From the NCBI GenBank assembly GCA_965221205.1, contig OZ244870.1:2542001-2606000 (forward strand): 64,000 nucleotides of DNA, read 5' to 3'. Every line of letters begins with the position of its first letter. Position 1 is the first letter of the stretch. Below, piece after piece: positions 17,938 through 27,082 of this stretch. A model generated the notes under the pieces. That model was not told where the DNA came from. It did no database searches and saw nothing but the letters and a program-made list of their open reading frames with translations. The DNA is from CBDFMG01 sp965221205 [NCBI: bacterium]. GTDB lineage: Bacteria > SM23-31. Made by a program: the position numbers and the translations under genes.

Positions 17938-20718
17938 CTAAAAACTGTAATTAAATTTTCCGTACCAGAACGTGCCGCCGAAACCAAATGGAGAAAACTG
18001 ACTGTACTGATTGCCAGCGCCATCAGCACCACCCGGATTTTCATCCGGATAGGCATTGAGGATGTTCTGCGCGCCAACACTTACGATTAATCCATTGGCA
18101 AGCGAATAACTCGACTCGAGATCGAACAGTTTGAACTCGCTTCCGTAGGTGCGTAGATCATCGTCATCCCACCAGGATGAGTAGTAACTCCAGCGACCGA
18201 GGACGCCTAGATTGTCTGTTAAGGTTTGTATCCAGGTCAGGTTGGCGCGGTTGCGGGGAATGCTTTCCTGCAATTCCTTGATGCGGCCTGCTTCGAGAGT
18301 CTTGGGGTTGTGTTTGGTAACTTCTGTATCCGTGAGGTTGTAGGCGAAGATCAGTTCGCCGGCCGGCCCCGTCGGAGTAGTAATGACAATGTCCACACCA
18401 TTGGTTCTTGTCTCAAAATCGTTGATAAAGTAGCGGAAGTTTGCTAAGTTGCGCACGTAAGGCACTTCTCCATCTCCACCCACTCCATCTGCTCCATGCT
18501 CGAACAGTATGATCTGTTCCTCCGTAAGGCTCTCCTGAAGAGAGAAGTCCTGCGAGAGGGCAAGGCGATCTCTTACCCGGATTTCGAAGTAGTCGATCGT
18601 TACTTCGAACCCCGGAAGATCGAGAACAAAACCAGCAGTGAAGTTCTTCGACTTTTCAGCTTCGAGAGACTTGCTGCCCACCAGCCTGGCGACGGGGTTG
18701 CTCGAGGGAATGGTGCCGTTGTTCACCAGATCACCCAGAGCCACATCAAATTGAGTCGATACATTGAAGGCATTCTGCTGCCCGGGCGTCGGTGCCCTGA
18801 AACCGGTGTTGTAACTGCTGCGTATCTTCAGGTCGTCGCTGAAGCCGTAGTTGGTCGCCAGCTTATAGTTGGTGGTGGTGCCAAAATCATCGAAGTCTTC
18901 ATGGCGCAGCGCAGCACCCAGAAGCCAGTTCTCAAGCGGGTAGTACTCGGCCTCGGTATAGACGGAGGCGTTGGAGCGGTCAAAAGTGCCGGCAGAAAGA
19001 GGGGGGAACCCATTAAAGCCATTAGACGCTGAGCTGAATCCCTGAGTGGCCAAAGGGCCTATAGCCCAAGAAGCTTCATCGCCGGCCACGATTTCAAATG
19101 TTTCCGTGCGATACTCGAGGCCCGCAGCAAGGAAAAGCTGTTTGTTGACCAGTTTGGTAAAGTCGAGGTTCACATTAGTGTCCGTCTGAATGTAGTCTCC
19201 TGGATCAAATGAGGTCGGCGAATCGGGGCCGAGAGAAGCGTTCACGGTATTAAAAATGAAGAAGTCGGAGTGATGTTGACCATACGAGGCAGAGAGATCC
19301 CAGGTGAACGTCGGTTGCGGACTCGGATTCGTCCCCTTAACTCCAACCAGGAAAGAGACATCCTGCGTATTGGCGCCAAATCGGGGCGTGAAACCACCGG
19401 GTCTTCCAGGAAAACTCCCCTGTTGTTCCTGGAACGTAAAACAATTGTCGTCATTAAAAACCTGTGCCAGGGCATCGGCGTCCGGCGCGCTATTGGTGAC
19501 CGCCACATTGGGGCAATCACCACCCATATTCACACCATCTAGATCGCCGACAAGTAACGTTTGACCTTTGTCTCCACTGAATACGGCATCCCGTGTATTG
19601 GGATTGCGATAGTAGAACCCGCCTTCCACTTCCTTGGTGGCAAGGTTGCCGTGACCGTACAAAGAAATGTTGTCCGTCAGGCTGGCGCCGTAGTTAGCGA
19701 AGAACTTCACGTCGTTTCTAATAATAGGTTGACCCCATTTCTGAGCGGGGTTGGTCACGTGGGTATTACCGGCAGCGATCAGACCTATGGCGTCATTTCG
19801 CTGTATGGCTCGGTCGGTCTCGTCCGCGTTGCCGTACTCCAGGCTGAGATTAGCCCACGCTCTTTCGCTGCCCAAACCTATATTGCCAGCGACGGCATAC
19901 GTGAAACCATCACCTTCCTGAAAAATGCCGGGTTTAAATTCGAGAGACCCCCCTCTGTAACTGTCTTTCAGTTGAAAATTCATCACCCCGGCAATGGCGT
20001 CGGAACCATACTGCGCGGACGCGCCGTCGCGCAGTACTTCTACCTGTCGCAGGGCAATGGACGGGATGGGGGAAATATCAGGCCCCTGCGCTCCATCGGC
20101 GACACCGTTGCCCACCCAGTAAATCACCGAGGCGCGGTGGCGGCGCTTGCCGTTGACGAGTACCAGCGTGTGGTCTGGCCCAAGCCCCCGCAGGTTGGCC
20201 GGTCGGACGACGGTCGCTGCATCGCTGATGGGCTGGGTATTGACGTTGTACGAGGGCACGATATTTCTTATAAGATCGGGTAAATCCGTGCCGCCTTGCT
20301 TGACGATGTCTTCGCTCTTGACAACGTCGATAGGCACGGCAGAATCAATTATGGAACGCGGCTGCCCGCGCGAACCGACTCCGGTGACAACGATCTCATC
20401 TGTTCCGAGTAAGTCCGTCTCCAGACTGAAATTCAAATTTGAGGTATTGTCTCCCGGCGAAAGAACTCTTTCAACGGTTCTGTATCCGACGAAACTGACG
20501 ACTAGTGTGTAGTCCTCATTGTTGGTATACTGAAACGAGAACCGCCCGTCAACACCTGTTGAAGCGCCGATAGACGTGCCCTGAACAGCCGCATTTGCAC
20601 CGACCAAGGGATCGCCTGTTTCGGCGTCAGTAATAACTCCTGTGTGTTCCTGTCCAAACGAGGGCGCCACGAGAGTAAGAATTAAGAAAAATAACCCTGA
20701 AGTAGTAACTCTTTTCAT
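17938..20718 (-). CDS. TonB-dependent outer-membrane receptor with carboxypeptidase-regulatory N-domain (copy A)
   Basis: This 926-residue near-duplicate of the downstream receptor has the same order of parts: signal peptide, CarboxypepD_reg-like domain, plug and barrel, with the C-terminus WYGKFNYSF. A longer start at 20754 is open, but the signal peptide MKRVTTSGLF and the AAGGAGAGC sequence point to the ATG at 20716-20718. It differs from copy B mainly in the plug (for example SYNVNTQPISDAATVV against SYNVSKPISGDAAIVV) and in the last 130 residues. Such differences could change ligand choice. The substrate is unknown, and high G+C suggests transfer. Confidence 0.93.
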   Translation of the reverse strand: MKRVTTSGLFFLILTLVAPSFGQEHTGVITDAETGDPLVGANAAVQGTSIGASTGVDGRFSFQYTNNEDYTLVVSFVGYRTVERVLSPGDNTSNLNFSLETDLLGTDEIVVTGVGSRGQPRSIIDSAVPIDVVKSEDIVKQGGTDLPDLIRNIVPSYNVNTQPISDAATVVRPANLRGLGPDHTLVLVNGKRRHRASVIYWVGNGVADGAQGPDISPIPSIALRQVEVLRDGASAQYGSDAIAGVMNFQLKDSYRGGSLEFKPGIFQEGDGFTYAVAGNIGLGSERAWANLSLEYGNADETDRAIQRNDAIGLIAAGNTHVTNPAQKWGQPIIRNDVKFFANYGASLTDNISLYGHGNLATKEVEGGFYYRNPNTRDAVFSGDKGQTLLVGDLDGVNMGGDCPNVAVTNSAPDADALAQVFNDDNCFTFQEQQGSFPGRPGGFTPRFGANTQDVSFLVGVKGTNPSPQPTFTWDLSASYGQHHSDFFIFNTVNASLGPDSPTSFDPGDYIQTDTNVNLDFTKLVNKQLFLAAGLEYRTETFEIVAGDEASWAIGPLATQGFSSASNGFNGFPPLSAGTFDRSNASVYTEAEYYPLENWLLGAALRHEDFDDFGTTTNYKLATNYGFSDDLKIRSSYNTGFRAPTPGQQNAFNVSTQFDVALGDLVNNGTIPSSNPVARLVGSKSLEAEKSKNFTAGFVLDLPGFEVTIDYFEIRVRDRLALSQDFSLQESLTEEQIILFEHGADGVGGDGEVPYVRNLANFRYFINDFETRTNGVDIVITTPTGPAGELIFAYNLTDTEVTKHNPKTLEAGRIKELQESIPRNRANLTWIQTLTDNLGVLGRWSYYSSWWDDDDLRTYGSEFKLFDLESSYSLANGLIVSVGAQNILNAYPDENPGGADGAGNQYSQFSPFGFGGTFWYGKFNYSF

Positions 20719-21133
20719 TCTGCTCTCCTTAAATGTTAAGTTAGATAGTTTCAATTATGCTATCAGCTACTGATAAAGCATCTTACTGTTGATTACTGTT
20801 GACATTTTTTTACCATCAAATTTCTTTAAATTTAATCAAAGATAACTACGAATTTCAGCACCGTTTGTCCATTTTTATCTCCTTAAGCTTTAGTTTCGCG
20901 GACAGAATATAATAAAATTCTTAATTAAATCAATCAAAAAATTTTTAATTTTTAATTCTATAAGCTGGATGGAACAGATGTTAGTAAACTCCAGTTTTAC
21001 AAACATCTGTTTATTGATGTTTTTAACATACAATTATAAATCCGGTAAATCAAAATACAAAACGGTGGAAGCTGAAAACTTTTTCCTTATACTTGATACT
21101 TGTTGAATACCAATTTTAATATTGTGGTTAGTC
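20719..21133. other. Receptor upstream region without genes, with a 10-bp tandem duplication
   Basis: This 415-bp AT-rich gap lies between the yceI pseudogene and receptor copy A. It must hold the receptor promoter, but I could not choose a convincing -35/-10 pair. A perfect 10-bp tandem duplication of TTACTGTTGA sits at 20783-20802. Nothing else is recognisable. Confidence 0.6.
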
Positions 21134-21594
21134 TTAATTACCTTCGTGCGCAAATTCAAGATTGAAGTCGAAATCAACCACATCACTCACCACAAGTCCA
21201 CCAGTTTCAAGCACTCCATTGAATTGGACGCCGTACTCAAACCTGTTGATCGAACCTGTTGCATAGAACGCAGCAAGTGTCTCCCCTCTATCTTTTACTG
21301 GACCGCTAAGCTCAGCATCAAGCTCAACTTCTTTCGTTACATCTTTAATAGTAAGGTCCAGACTATCTTATAAGAGTTGTCTCTAACTTTTCGGAACGAT
21401 CTTGAAACAAACTTGATGTCAGGATGTTTTTCTACATCTAAAAAATCATCAGATCGAAGATGGTCATCACGATTATCGTTGTTAGTGAAAATACTTCCGG
21501 TTTTGATAGTTGTCTCTACTATGGTATTCGAAAAATCGCTATCGTTTTTAGATGATAAATTTATATCAAAATCCCGAAACTTTAATGATCCCAT
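21134..21594 (-). pseudogene. YceI-family periplasmic protein, truncated and frameshifted
   Basis: The translation matches the YceI lipocalin-like family: SSKNDSDFSNTIVETTI, then NRDDHLRSDDFLDVEKHPDI, then in another frame LTIKDVTKEVELDAELSG and FEYGVQFNGVLETGGLVVSD up to a TAA at 21134-21136. The N-terminus with its signal peptide is missing, and the frame shifts once near 21355-21370. Intact YceI proteins bind isoprenoid-like lipids in the periplasm. The gene lies directly upstream of receptor copy A. Its 5' end is repeated between the two receptors. Confidence 0.85.
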
Positions 21595-21637
21595 CTAATT
21601 GACAATATCTACAATTTACAATCCGCATTTTTTTAAA

Positions 21638-23824
21638 TTATGAGATAGTAAAGGGAATATATATTCCTCCGTACCAACTTCTTCCTGCACCTGGTTCAAA
21701 AAATCTTTTTCCAAATGCGTTGGGAACAATTGAGCTGTTGTAACACTTGTCGAGTATATTGTCAGCTCCTAAAAACATTCGAAAAACTACATTACCCTTT
21801 TTGTAGTTAAAACCGGTTCTAACATCGATTGTCGTATAAGCGTCATTTTTGTAATCGTTAACAGATTCATTAGCGCCAGGGAGTGGACCATTGAAATCGT
21901 TTGCGAAATATTCGTCGACCCAATTGATCGTTATCTCTCCAAAATATTGCTCATCGGGATCGTGAAGATTAAGTCTGGTGAACAATCTCCTTGGTGCAAT
22001 ACCGGGAACTTTTTTGCCGGAAAGTTGATGTTTTACAATCATGTTGTCGATTTTTTCTTCTTTCAAAAAATCTTCAAAAGTAAAATCTGTGTAAGTATAT
22101 GAAAAAATGACACGTGTCCATTTGGCAGGAATATAATCAATTTTTATCTCCAATCCTCGATTGTCAGCTTTTCCTGCATTGCGGAAGAAAACTTCTTCAC
22201 TCATTTGAACAGGGGTCTGAAATGGTATGAGCATTTCGTTGAGTGCAGCTTTATAGCCAGTAATATCATATTGAAGGTTAGGGTTTATTATAAAACCTTT
22301 TATCCCGAGTTCATAATTTTTTATCACTTCCGGCTGCAGATCTGGATTAAATCCTCCTTCACCTGACGGCCGGTTTCCAAGCTCTGTTGTGGTTGGTGTT
22401 TGAAATGAGGTGGAATAATTACCAAAAACACTTAAATTTGGTGCTGCTTGGTAGAGAATGCCAGCAACTGGACTGAATTTATCCATTACCCGTTTTCCAG
22501 ATTTTTGGTTCACGGCATTAGTAAGTTTATCTTTTACAGAAAACGTAAAATAGTCGTATCGTCCTCCAAGTGTAACCACCCAATTGGGGGCAATACCGTA
22601 TTCAAATTCAAAAAATGGTCCCAAGCCGTCCACATTTTCGTTCTGCGTTACTAATTTCTCCCCCTTCACTACCTGAGTCAGTGCTTTTTCATTATCATAC
22701 ATAACCGGCACAATGTTTACAGGCAGACCGATATTCTCATACTCGTTGCGCCAATCATTCTGAAATTCATAATCAATACCTGCGGTGGTTCGCAATGGGA
22801 TTGAAGAAGAGCGGTGTGTGTATGCGAATCGTACACCACCTGCTTTACGGTCTAATTCAATAATACGCCCAGGGATATTATTGTCGGTATTGCGATAGAT
22901 ACCATAAAGTGTTGCTTTATATGAATTATCATTATTGATTATATTTTTTAACGTTAAGCCCGATTGAAAGGAGTTGACTCTCTTGCCTGTACCTTGTTGT
23001 ACTATGAAGTTTCGTGCAAATTTTGGATCTGACAATGAAGTTATCTTATCGATCGAACTGGGATTTAAAAGATATGGGGCGTCATAATTGTTAAGCACAG
23101 TACTCAGTTGCAATTTCTCAGTTATTGCAAAGTGGGCAACCACATTTATCGTAGTGAATTCTCCGGAAGAATGATCACGAAATCCATTGATGCTATTGTG
23201 ACTGAAATTTGCTATGTACCTTATTTTATTTTGATGTCCCTGCAGCTTTCCTTGCCATTTCGTATGACCAAATGATCCGGATATGAATGACGGCTGCAGC
23301 TGAAAAGTGTCGGATTGAATAGATTCGGTGCTCATAGCAATGACACCGCCTGATGAATTACCGTATAAAGAAGAACTTGGACCGCGTATCACTTCTACTG
23401 CTCCGGCAGATCCGAAATCGAAGTTATTAAGTTGAGATTGCCCATCAGCCATCGTAAGAGGAATATCGTCTAATATAAGTTTAATGCCACGGACTCCAAA
23501 CTGCGCTCTTGAACCAATACCCCGAATAGTGATTCGGTCTCCCTGAGATAAATTAAATCTATTATTCACAAAGACACCTGGAATTGTGGCGAGAAATTCA
23601 TCAAAGGAGAGAGATTGTGTGCCTGTCTTAAACCGTTGGCCCTCAATAACATCCATCGCTCTGGGTACACGTTGTATTGATTGACTGGTTCTGGTAGCAG
23701 TAACTACAATAGGAGAAATTGCATACTCTGCCAATGAAGTGTCTTGGCGTACTGTTTCTTGTGCAAAAACAACAGAACTTCCTGATAAAAACACAGCAAA
23801 AACTATATGTTTCATTCGTTGCAT
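21638..23824 (-). CDS. TonB-dependent receptor, iron-chelate (FecA/siderophore) type
   Basis: This 728-residue outer-membrane receptor has a signal peptide ending VVFAQ, a TonB box-like stretch (SPIVVTATRT), a plug domain (about 40-165, with ITIRGIGSRAQFGVRG and VEVIRGPSSSLYGNSSGG) and a beta-barrel. The plug and TRT region resemble iron-siderophore or citrate receptors more than the SusC-like pair next door. The ligand is not certain. Either Met1 or Met4 could be the start. It is not duplicated, has ordinary AT-rich composition and is intact. Confidence 0.9.
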   Translation of the reverse strand: MQRMKHIVFAVFLSGSSVVFAQETVRQDTSLAEYAISPIVVTATRTSQSIQRVPRAMDVIEGQRFKTGTQSLSFDEFLATIPGVFVNNRFNLSQGDRITIRGIGSRAQFGVRGIKLILDDIPLTMADGQSQLNNFDFGSAGAVEVIRGPSSSLYGNSSGGVIAMSTESIQSDTFQLQPSFISGSFGHTKWQGKLQGHQNKIRYIANFSHNSINGFRDHSSGEFTTINVVAHFAITEKLQLSTVLNNYDAPYLLNPSSIDKITSLSDPKFARNFIVQQGTGKRVNSFQSGLTLKNIINNDNSYKATLYGIYRNTDNNIPGRIIELDRKAGGVRFAYTHRSSSIPLRTTAGIDYEFQNDWRNEYENIGLPVNIVPVMYDNEKALTQVVKGEKLVTQNENVDGLGPFFEFEYGIAPNWVVTLGGRYDYFTFSVKDKLTNAVNQKSGKRVMDKFSPVAGILYQAAPNLSVFGNYSTSFQTPTTTELGNRPSGEGGFNPDLQPEVIKNYELGIKGFIINPNLQYDITGYKAALNEMLIPFQTPVQMSEEVFFRNAGKADNRGLEIKIDYIPAKWTRVIFSYTYTDFTFEDFLKEEKIDNMIVKHQLSGKKVPGIAPRRLFTRLNLHDPDEQYFGEITINWVDEYFANDFNGPLPGANESVNDYKNDAYTTIDVRTGFNYKKGNVVFRMFLGADNILDKCYNSSIVPNAFGKRFFEPGAGRSWYGGIYIPFTIS

Positions 23825-24107
23825 TTTATAGATTAAGACATGTGTTTAATGTCAAGTAACGTAAAAAAAGGATAATCGATTGTCTCTTGGTAAATTCATA
23901 TAATTGTTATAAATACAACGCAAACAACAAAATATTTAGAAATATTTCAAATTTTGTTTACGTGACAGTTTCAAAAGTTTTGTTAAGAGTTTATAATATT
24001 CTATTAACACATTTCATTGAAAATACTATAAAAAAATGAAAACTCATTGTTGGATTAATAGTATCATAAAAAGCTTCGTGTATCTTACTCATATATTCAT
24101 TCAAGGT

Positions 24108-26357
24108 TTAATGTACAGGAAGGTTTTCACGAAGATAACGGGTCATGAGTTCATACAAATGCCTGCTGGTATTCTTCCCTTCATATATACCATGAGTTCT
24201 ATTAGGATATGACATCATTGAAAAATGTTTATTATTTCTAACAAGCTCGTTTACAAGAACTTCGGTGTTTTGATAATGGACATTATCATCGCCGGTACCA
24301 TGAATAATTAAAAGGTTGCCTTCTAAGTTTTCGGCAAACGCAATTGGAGAACCGATAGTATATTCATACGAGTTCTCATCAGGTAAGCCCATATACCGCT
24401 CCTGATATATCGTATCATACAATCGGAGATCAGTAACCGGTGCTACTGCAATTGCTGTTTTGTACAGATCAGGATAACGGAAAATCTGATTTAGACTCAT
24501 TGTCCCACCACCGCTCCATCCCCAAATTCCGATGCGTTCAGGATCGATGTAGGACCTTTCAAGCAAGACCGATCTTAGTGCCTTAGCTTGGTCTGATGTA
24601 TCAAGGATCCCCATTTTCTTGTAAATCACCTTTCTCCAATCTCGGCCGCGTGGGGCGGGCGTACCCCGATTATCGATACTCATAACGAGATATCCCTCTT
24701 GAGCGAGCATTTGGTGCCATAAATATCGTGAGCCGCTCCACCGATCAAGTACAGTTTGAGCGGCAGGACCCCCGTAAAGATAAAGAAGCAACGGATATCT
24801 TTTTTGCGGACCGAAATTATACGGTTTGATCAACCATGCATCAAGCTCATCATCTTCGCTTATAGATATCTGAAAAAACTCAACAGAATTTTTTTTGAGT
24901 TTACTAACATTTGTATGTAATGATTCGTTATCATTTAATAATACTATTGATGTATGATCAGGTAAACTGATAAGTTCTGTAATAGGAGGTATATCATACG
25001 AAGAATAAGTGTGAAACGCCCATTGAGAATTAGGAGAAATGTTGTATGAATGTGTACCGCTCAGTTGGTCAGGCGTGATTCTCACAATTTCGCCACTCCC
25101 TTCAAGAGATGTCCGGTACAGATATCTCTGTGTAGCATAATCTGGAGAAGCTACAAAGTATATCACTCCATTCTTTTCATCAATACTCTGAATGGAAACT
25201 ACATCGAAGTTTCCGGGTGTCAACAATACAATTTCATTGCCATTTATGGATATTTTATAAATGTGTTTCCAGCCATCACGTTCGCTGAACCAGATGAAAG
25301 AATCACCATTTTCAATCCAACGAAAATCGTCATTTATATCGACCCAAGCCTCATCCTGCTCAGTAAAAACTGTTGTTGTTTCGCCGGTTTCAATATTACC
25401 AACTATAATTTGCAAGGTGTTTTGCAGACGATTTAGTAATTGAATTACTACTTCTTCAGAGTTATGAGCCCATTCCATTCGGGCAATATACTGTTCTTGT
25501 GGATTTCCGGGAATATCAAGCCAGCGTTTAGCGCCGTCTCTAGTATTGACGATACCGATGCGTGCTGCAGAATTTGTTGTTCCGGCCTTTGGGTATTGTA
25601 CCGGCACAATCTTAGTATAGATTGAATCAGTTGTATTGATCATGTAAAATTCACCGACTTCTTCTGCATCAAGTTGCCAGAACGCAATATGTTTACCGTC
25701 CGGACTCCAACGATATCCATTCCTCAAAGACAGTTCTTCTTCGTACACCCAATCAAATGTCCCATTTATAATAGTGTTTGAACTATCAAAGGTTAATTGA
25801 GTGATATTTTTAGTTCTCATATCCTCAACATAAATATTATTGCCAGAAATAAAGGCTACATTGTCACTATTCGGTGAGTATGTTGCAAACATCAAAGACG
25901 ATGAAGGTGCAACTCCTCCAAGTTGATTTAAATCCCAATTATCAAGGTTGAGTAACCAGTAGTCACCGCGAGTGTTCTGCCGCCACACGCGCTGTGAGTT
26001 AGTATAGATTAAAACCGTTTTATCATCAGGGGCAATAGCATAATTTTCTATATTCAGTGGTGTATTTGTGTCTACAGGTATAAGCTGTGCAGCAGAAATT
26101 ACAATTTTTTGAGCGTGATTGTTCGGATTGTATTGGACAATATCAAAACTACCCTCAATTTCCCCGGACGGCTCAAGGGTTGTATAGCTCGAACCATCAT
26201 TCGACCAAAATGCTGGACCGAATCGCTCCTGAGAAAATTCCCGTGAGCTGAAAATTCTTTCAAGTGTTAAATTCCCAGGGTCAGAATCTTGAGCAATCCC
26301 TGATTGTGCAAATATGAGCAACAGTAGTGATAGGATGACAAATTTGCATTTTATCAA
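24108..26357 (-). CDS. Secreted dipeptidyl peptidase IV-like serine peptidase (family S9B)
   Basis: This 749-residue exported peptidase has a signal peptide (CKFVILSLLLLIFAQSGIAQ), an N-terminal beta-propeller (about 30-490) containing the DPP-IV motif DWVYEEELSLRNGYRWSPD, and a C-terminal alpha/beta-hydrolase domain. The catalytic triad is visible as Ser in GWSGGG, Asp in GTGDDNVHY and His in RTHGIY. The Glu-Glu pair of the propeller motif holds the free N-terminus of substrates, so removal of N-terminal dipeptides ending in Pro or Ala is likely. The start codon is TTG with GAGG 8 bases upstream. It probably works with the neighbouring receptors in peptide use. Confidence 0.93.
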   Translation of the reverse strand: MIKCKFVILSLLLLIFAQSGIAQDSDPGNLTLERIFSSREFSQERFGPAFWSNDGSSYTTLEPSGEIEGSFDIVQYNPNNHAQKIVISAAQLIPVDTNTPLNIENYAIAPDDKTVLIYTNSQRVWRQNTRGDYWLLNLDNWDLNQLGGVAPSSSLMFATYSPNSDNVAFISGNNIYVEDMRTKNITQLTFDSSNTIINGTFDWVYEEELSLRNGYRWSPDGKHIAFWQLDAEEVGEFYMINTTDSIYTKIVPVQYPKAGTTNSAARIGIVNTRDGAKRWLDIPGNPQEQYIARMEWAHNSEEVVIQLLNRLQNTLQIIVGNIETGETTTVFTEQDEAWVDINDDFRWIENGDSFIWFSERDGWKHIYKISINGNEIVLLTPGNFDVVSIQSIDEKNGVIYFVASPDYATQRYLYRTSLEGSGEIVRITPDQLSGTHSYNISPNSQWAFHTYSSYDIPPITELISLPDHTSIVLLNDNESLHTNVSKLKKNSVEFFQISISEDDELDAWLIKPYNFGPQKRYPLLLYLYGGPAAQTVLDRWSGSRYLWHQMLAQEGYLVMSIDNRGTPAPRGRDWRKVIYKKMGILDTSDQAKALRSVLLERSYIDPERIGIWGWSGGGTMSLNQIFRYPDLYKTAIAVAPVTDLRLYDTIYQERYMGLPDENSYEYTIGSPIAFAENLEGNLLIIHGTGDDNVHYQNTEVLVNELVRNNKHFSMMSYPNRTHGIYEGKNTSRHLYELMTRYLRENLPVH

Positions 26358-26553
26358 GACAGGACCTCACTATATTATGTTTGGAGAATGAAAAAAGAGT
26401 TATAAATGATTGGGAAGATACAAACTATGGAAAGACATTCCAAATGAAGAAAATATTTTGGGCATATTTTTATTATTTGTGATAATAAAAAATCCTGCAA
26501 AAGTATGAAATTATAATCCTGTACAGGGTTTTCAGCATAAGAACTCAAACTTT

Positions 26554-26757
26554 TTACGTATGAACCACCCTGTTTTCAACCACTAATATATGCAGACCAA
26601 GCATTTTATCTGTTTTTGCATCGCTGATAATCTTAACCAGGCCATCGGTAGATTCAAGACATCGTGTTCTTCCATTTGCTCTCGTTGGAAATTTTCTGAT
26701 TTTCACTTCTCTGTTATGCTTTTTCACTTCTTCTTCCGACATGCCAACCGACTCCAA
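26554..26757 (-). pseudogene. Dihydrolipoamide dehydrogenase fragment (C-terminal domain)
   Basis: A 67-residue frame matches the dimerisation domain of lipoamide dehydrogenase: SVGMSEEEVKKHNREVKI, RKFPTRANGRTRCLESTDG, then VKIISDAKTDKMLGLHILV. The FAD and NAD domains upstream and the HPT-type active-site end are absent, and a stop codon directly precedes the fragment. It is a relic of a lost lpdA-type gene. Confidence 0.8.
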
Positions 26758-27082
26758 TTACAACCAATCCCGATACGATGTGGTCCATAATTTGTTATAA
26801 GTGTAAATTTTTGTATGAGAATTAAAATAATTTTTACTTGCTGCACTGTTAAAATGAGTAATAATTCAGTATTTTCTTGCCGATTACACTCAAGATTAAT
26901 ACTCAACGCAACATAGCTTTTAAGAATTCTGCTATGTGAATTGTTTAATCTATATTAGGACAACCTATAGCAAGCATTGTGCTACGAGTTGAATATTTTT
27001 GGAAATAATACGATTAGAAAGCAGGAAGGACTTGTAAATATAGGAATATATGTAATCCTGACGTAAAGTATGTTTCAGATAA

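Larger units (their letters stand above)
14820..20735 (-). repeat. Tandem duplication of a ~2.8-kb receptor gene unit
   Basis: Two direct copies, about 14820-17637 and 17917-20730, run from just downstream of the stop codon (shared ATGCAACAAAGCCCC-like sequence) to the Shine-Dalgarno region (shared CATTCTGCTCTCCTT). The centre, for example 15795-16320 against 18892-19417, shows almost no differences, while the plug region and the last 400 bp carry many. The copies are separated by about 280 bp containing a yceI fragment. The pattern fits an older tandem duplication with homogenisation of the middle. Confidence 0.9.

Noticed and set aside
14820-20735. Receptor pair as a SusC/SusD glycan-use locus
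   Set aside because: No SusD-like lipoprotein or glycoside hydrolase gene is nearby. The N-terminal domain alone does not show glycan transport.
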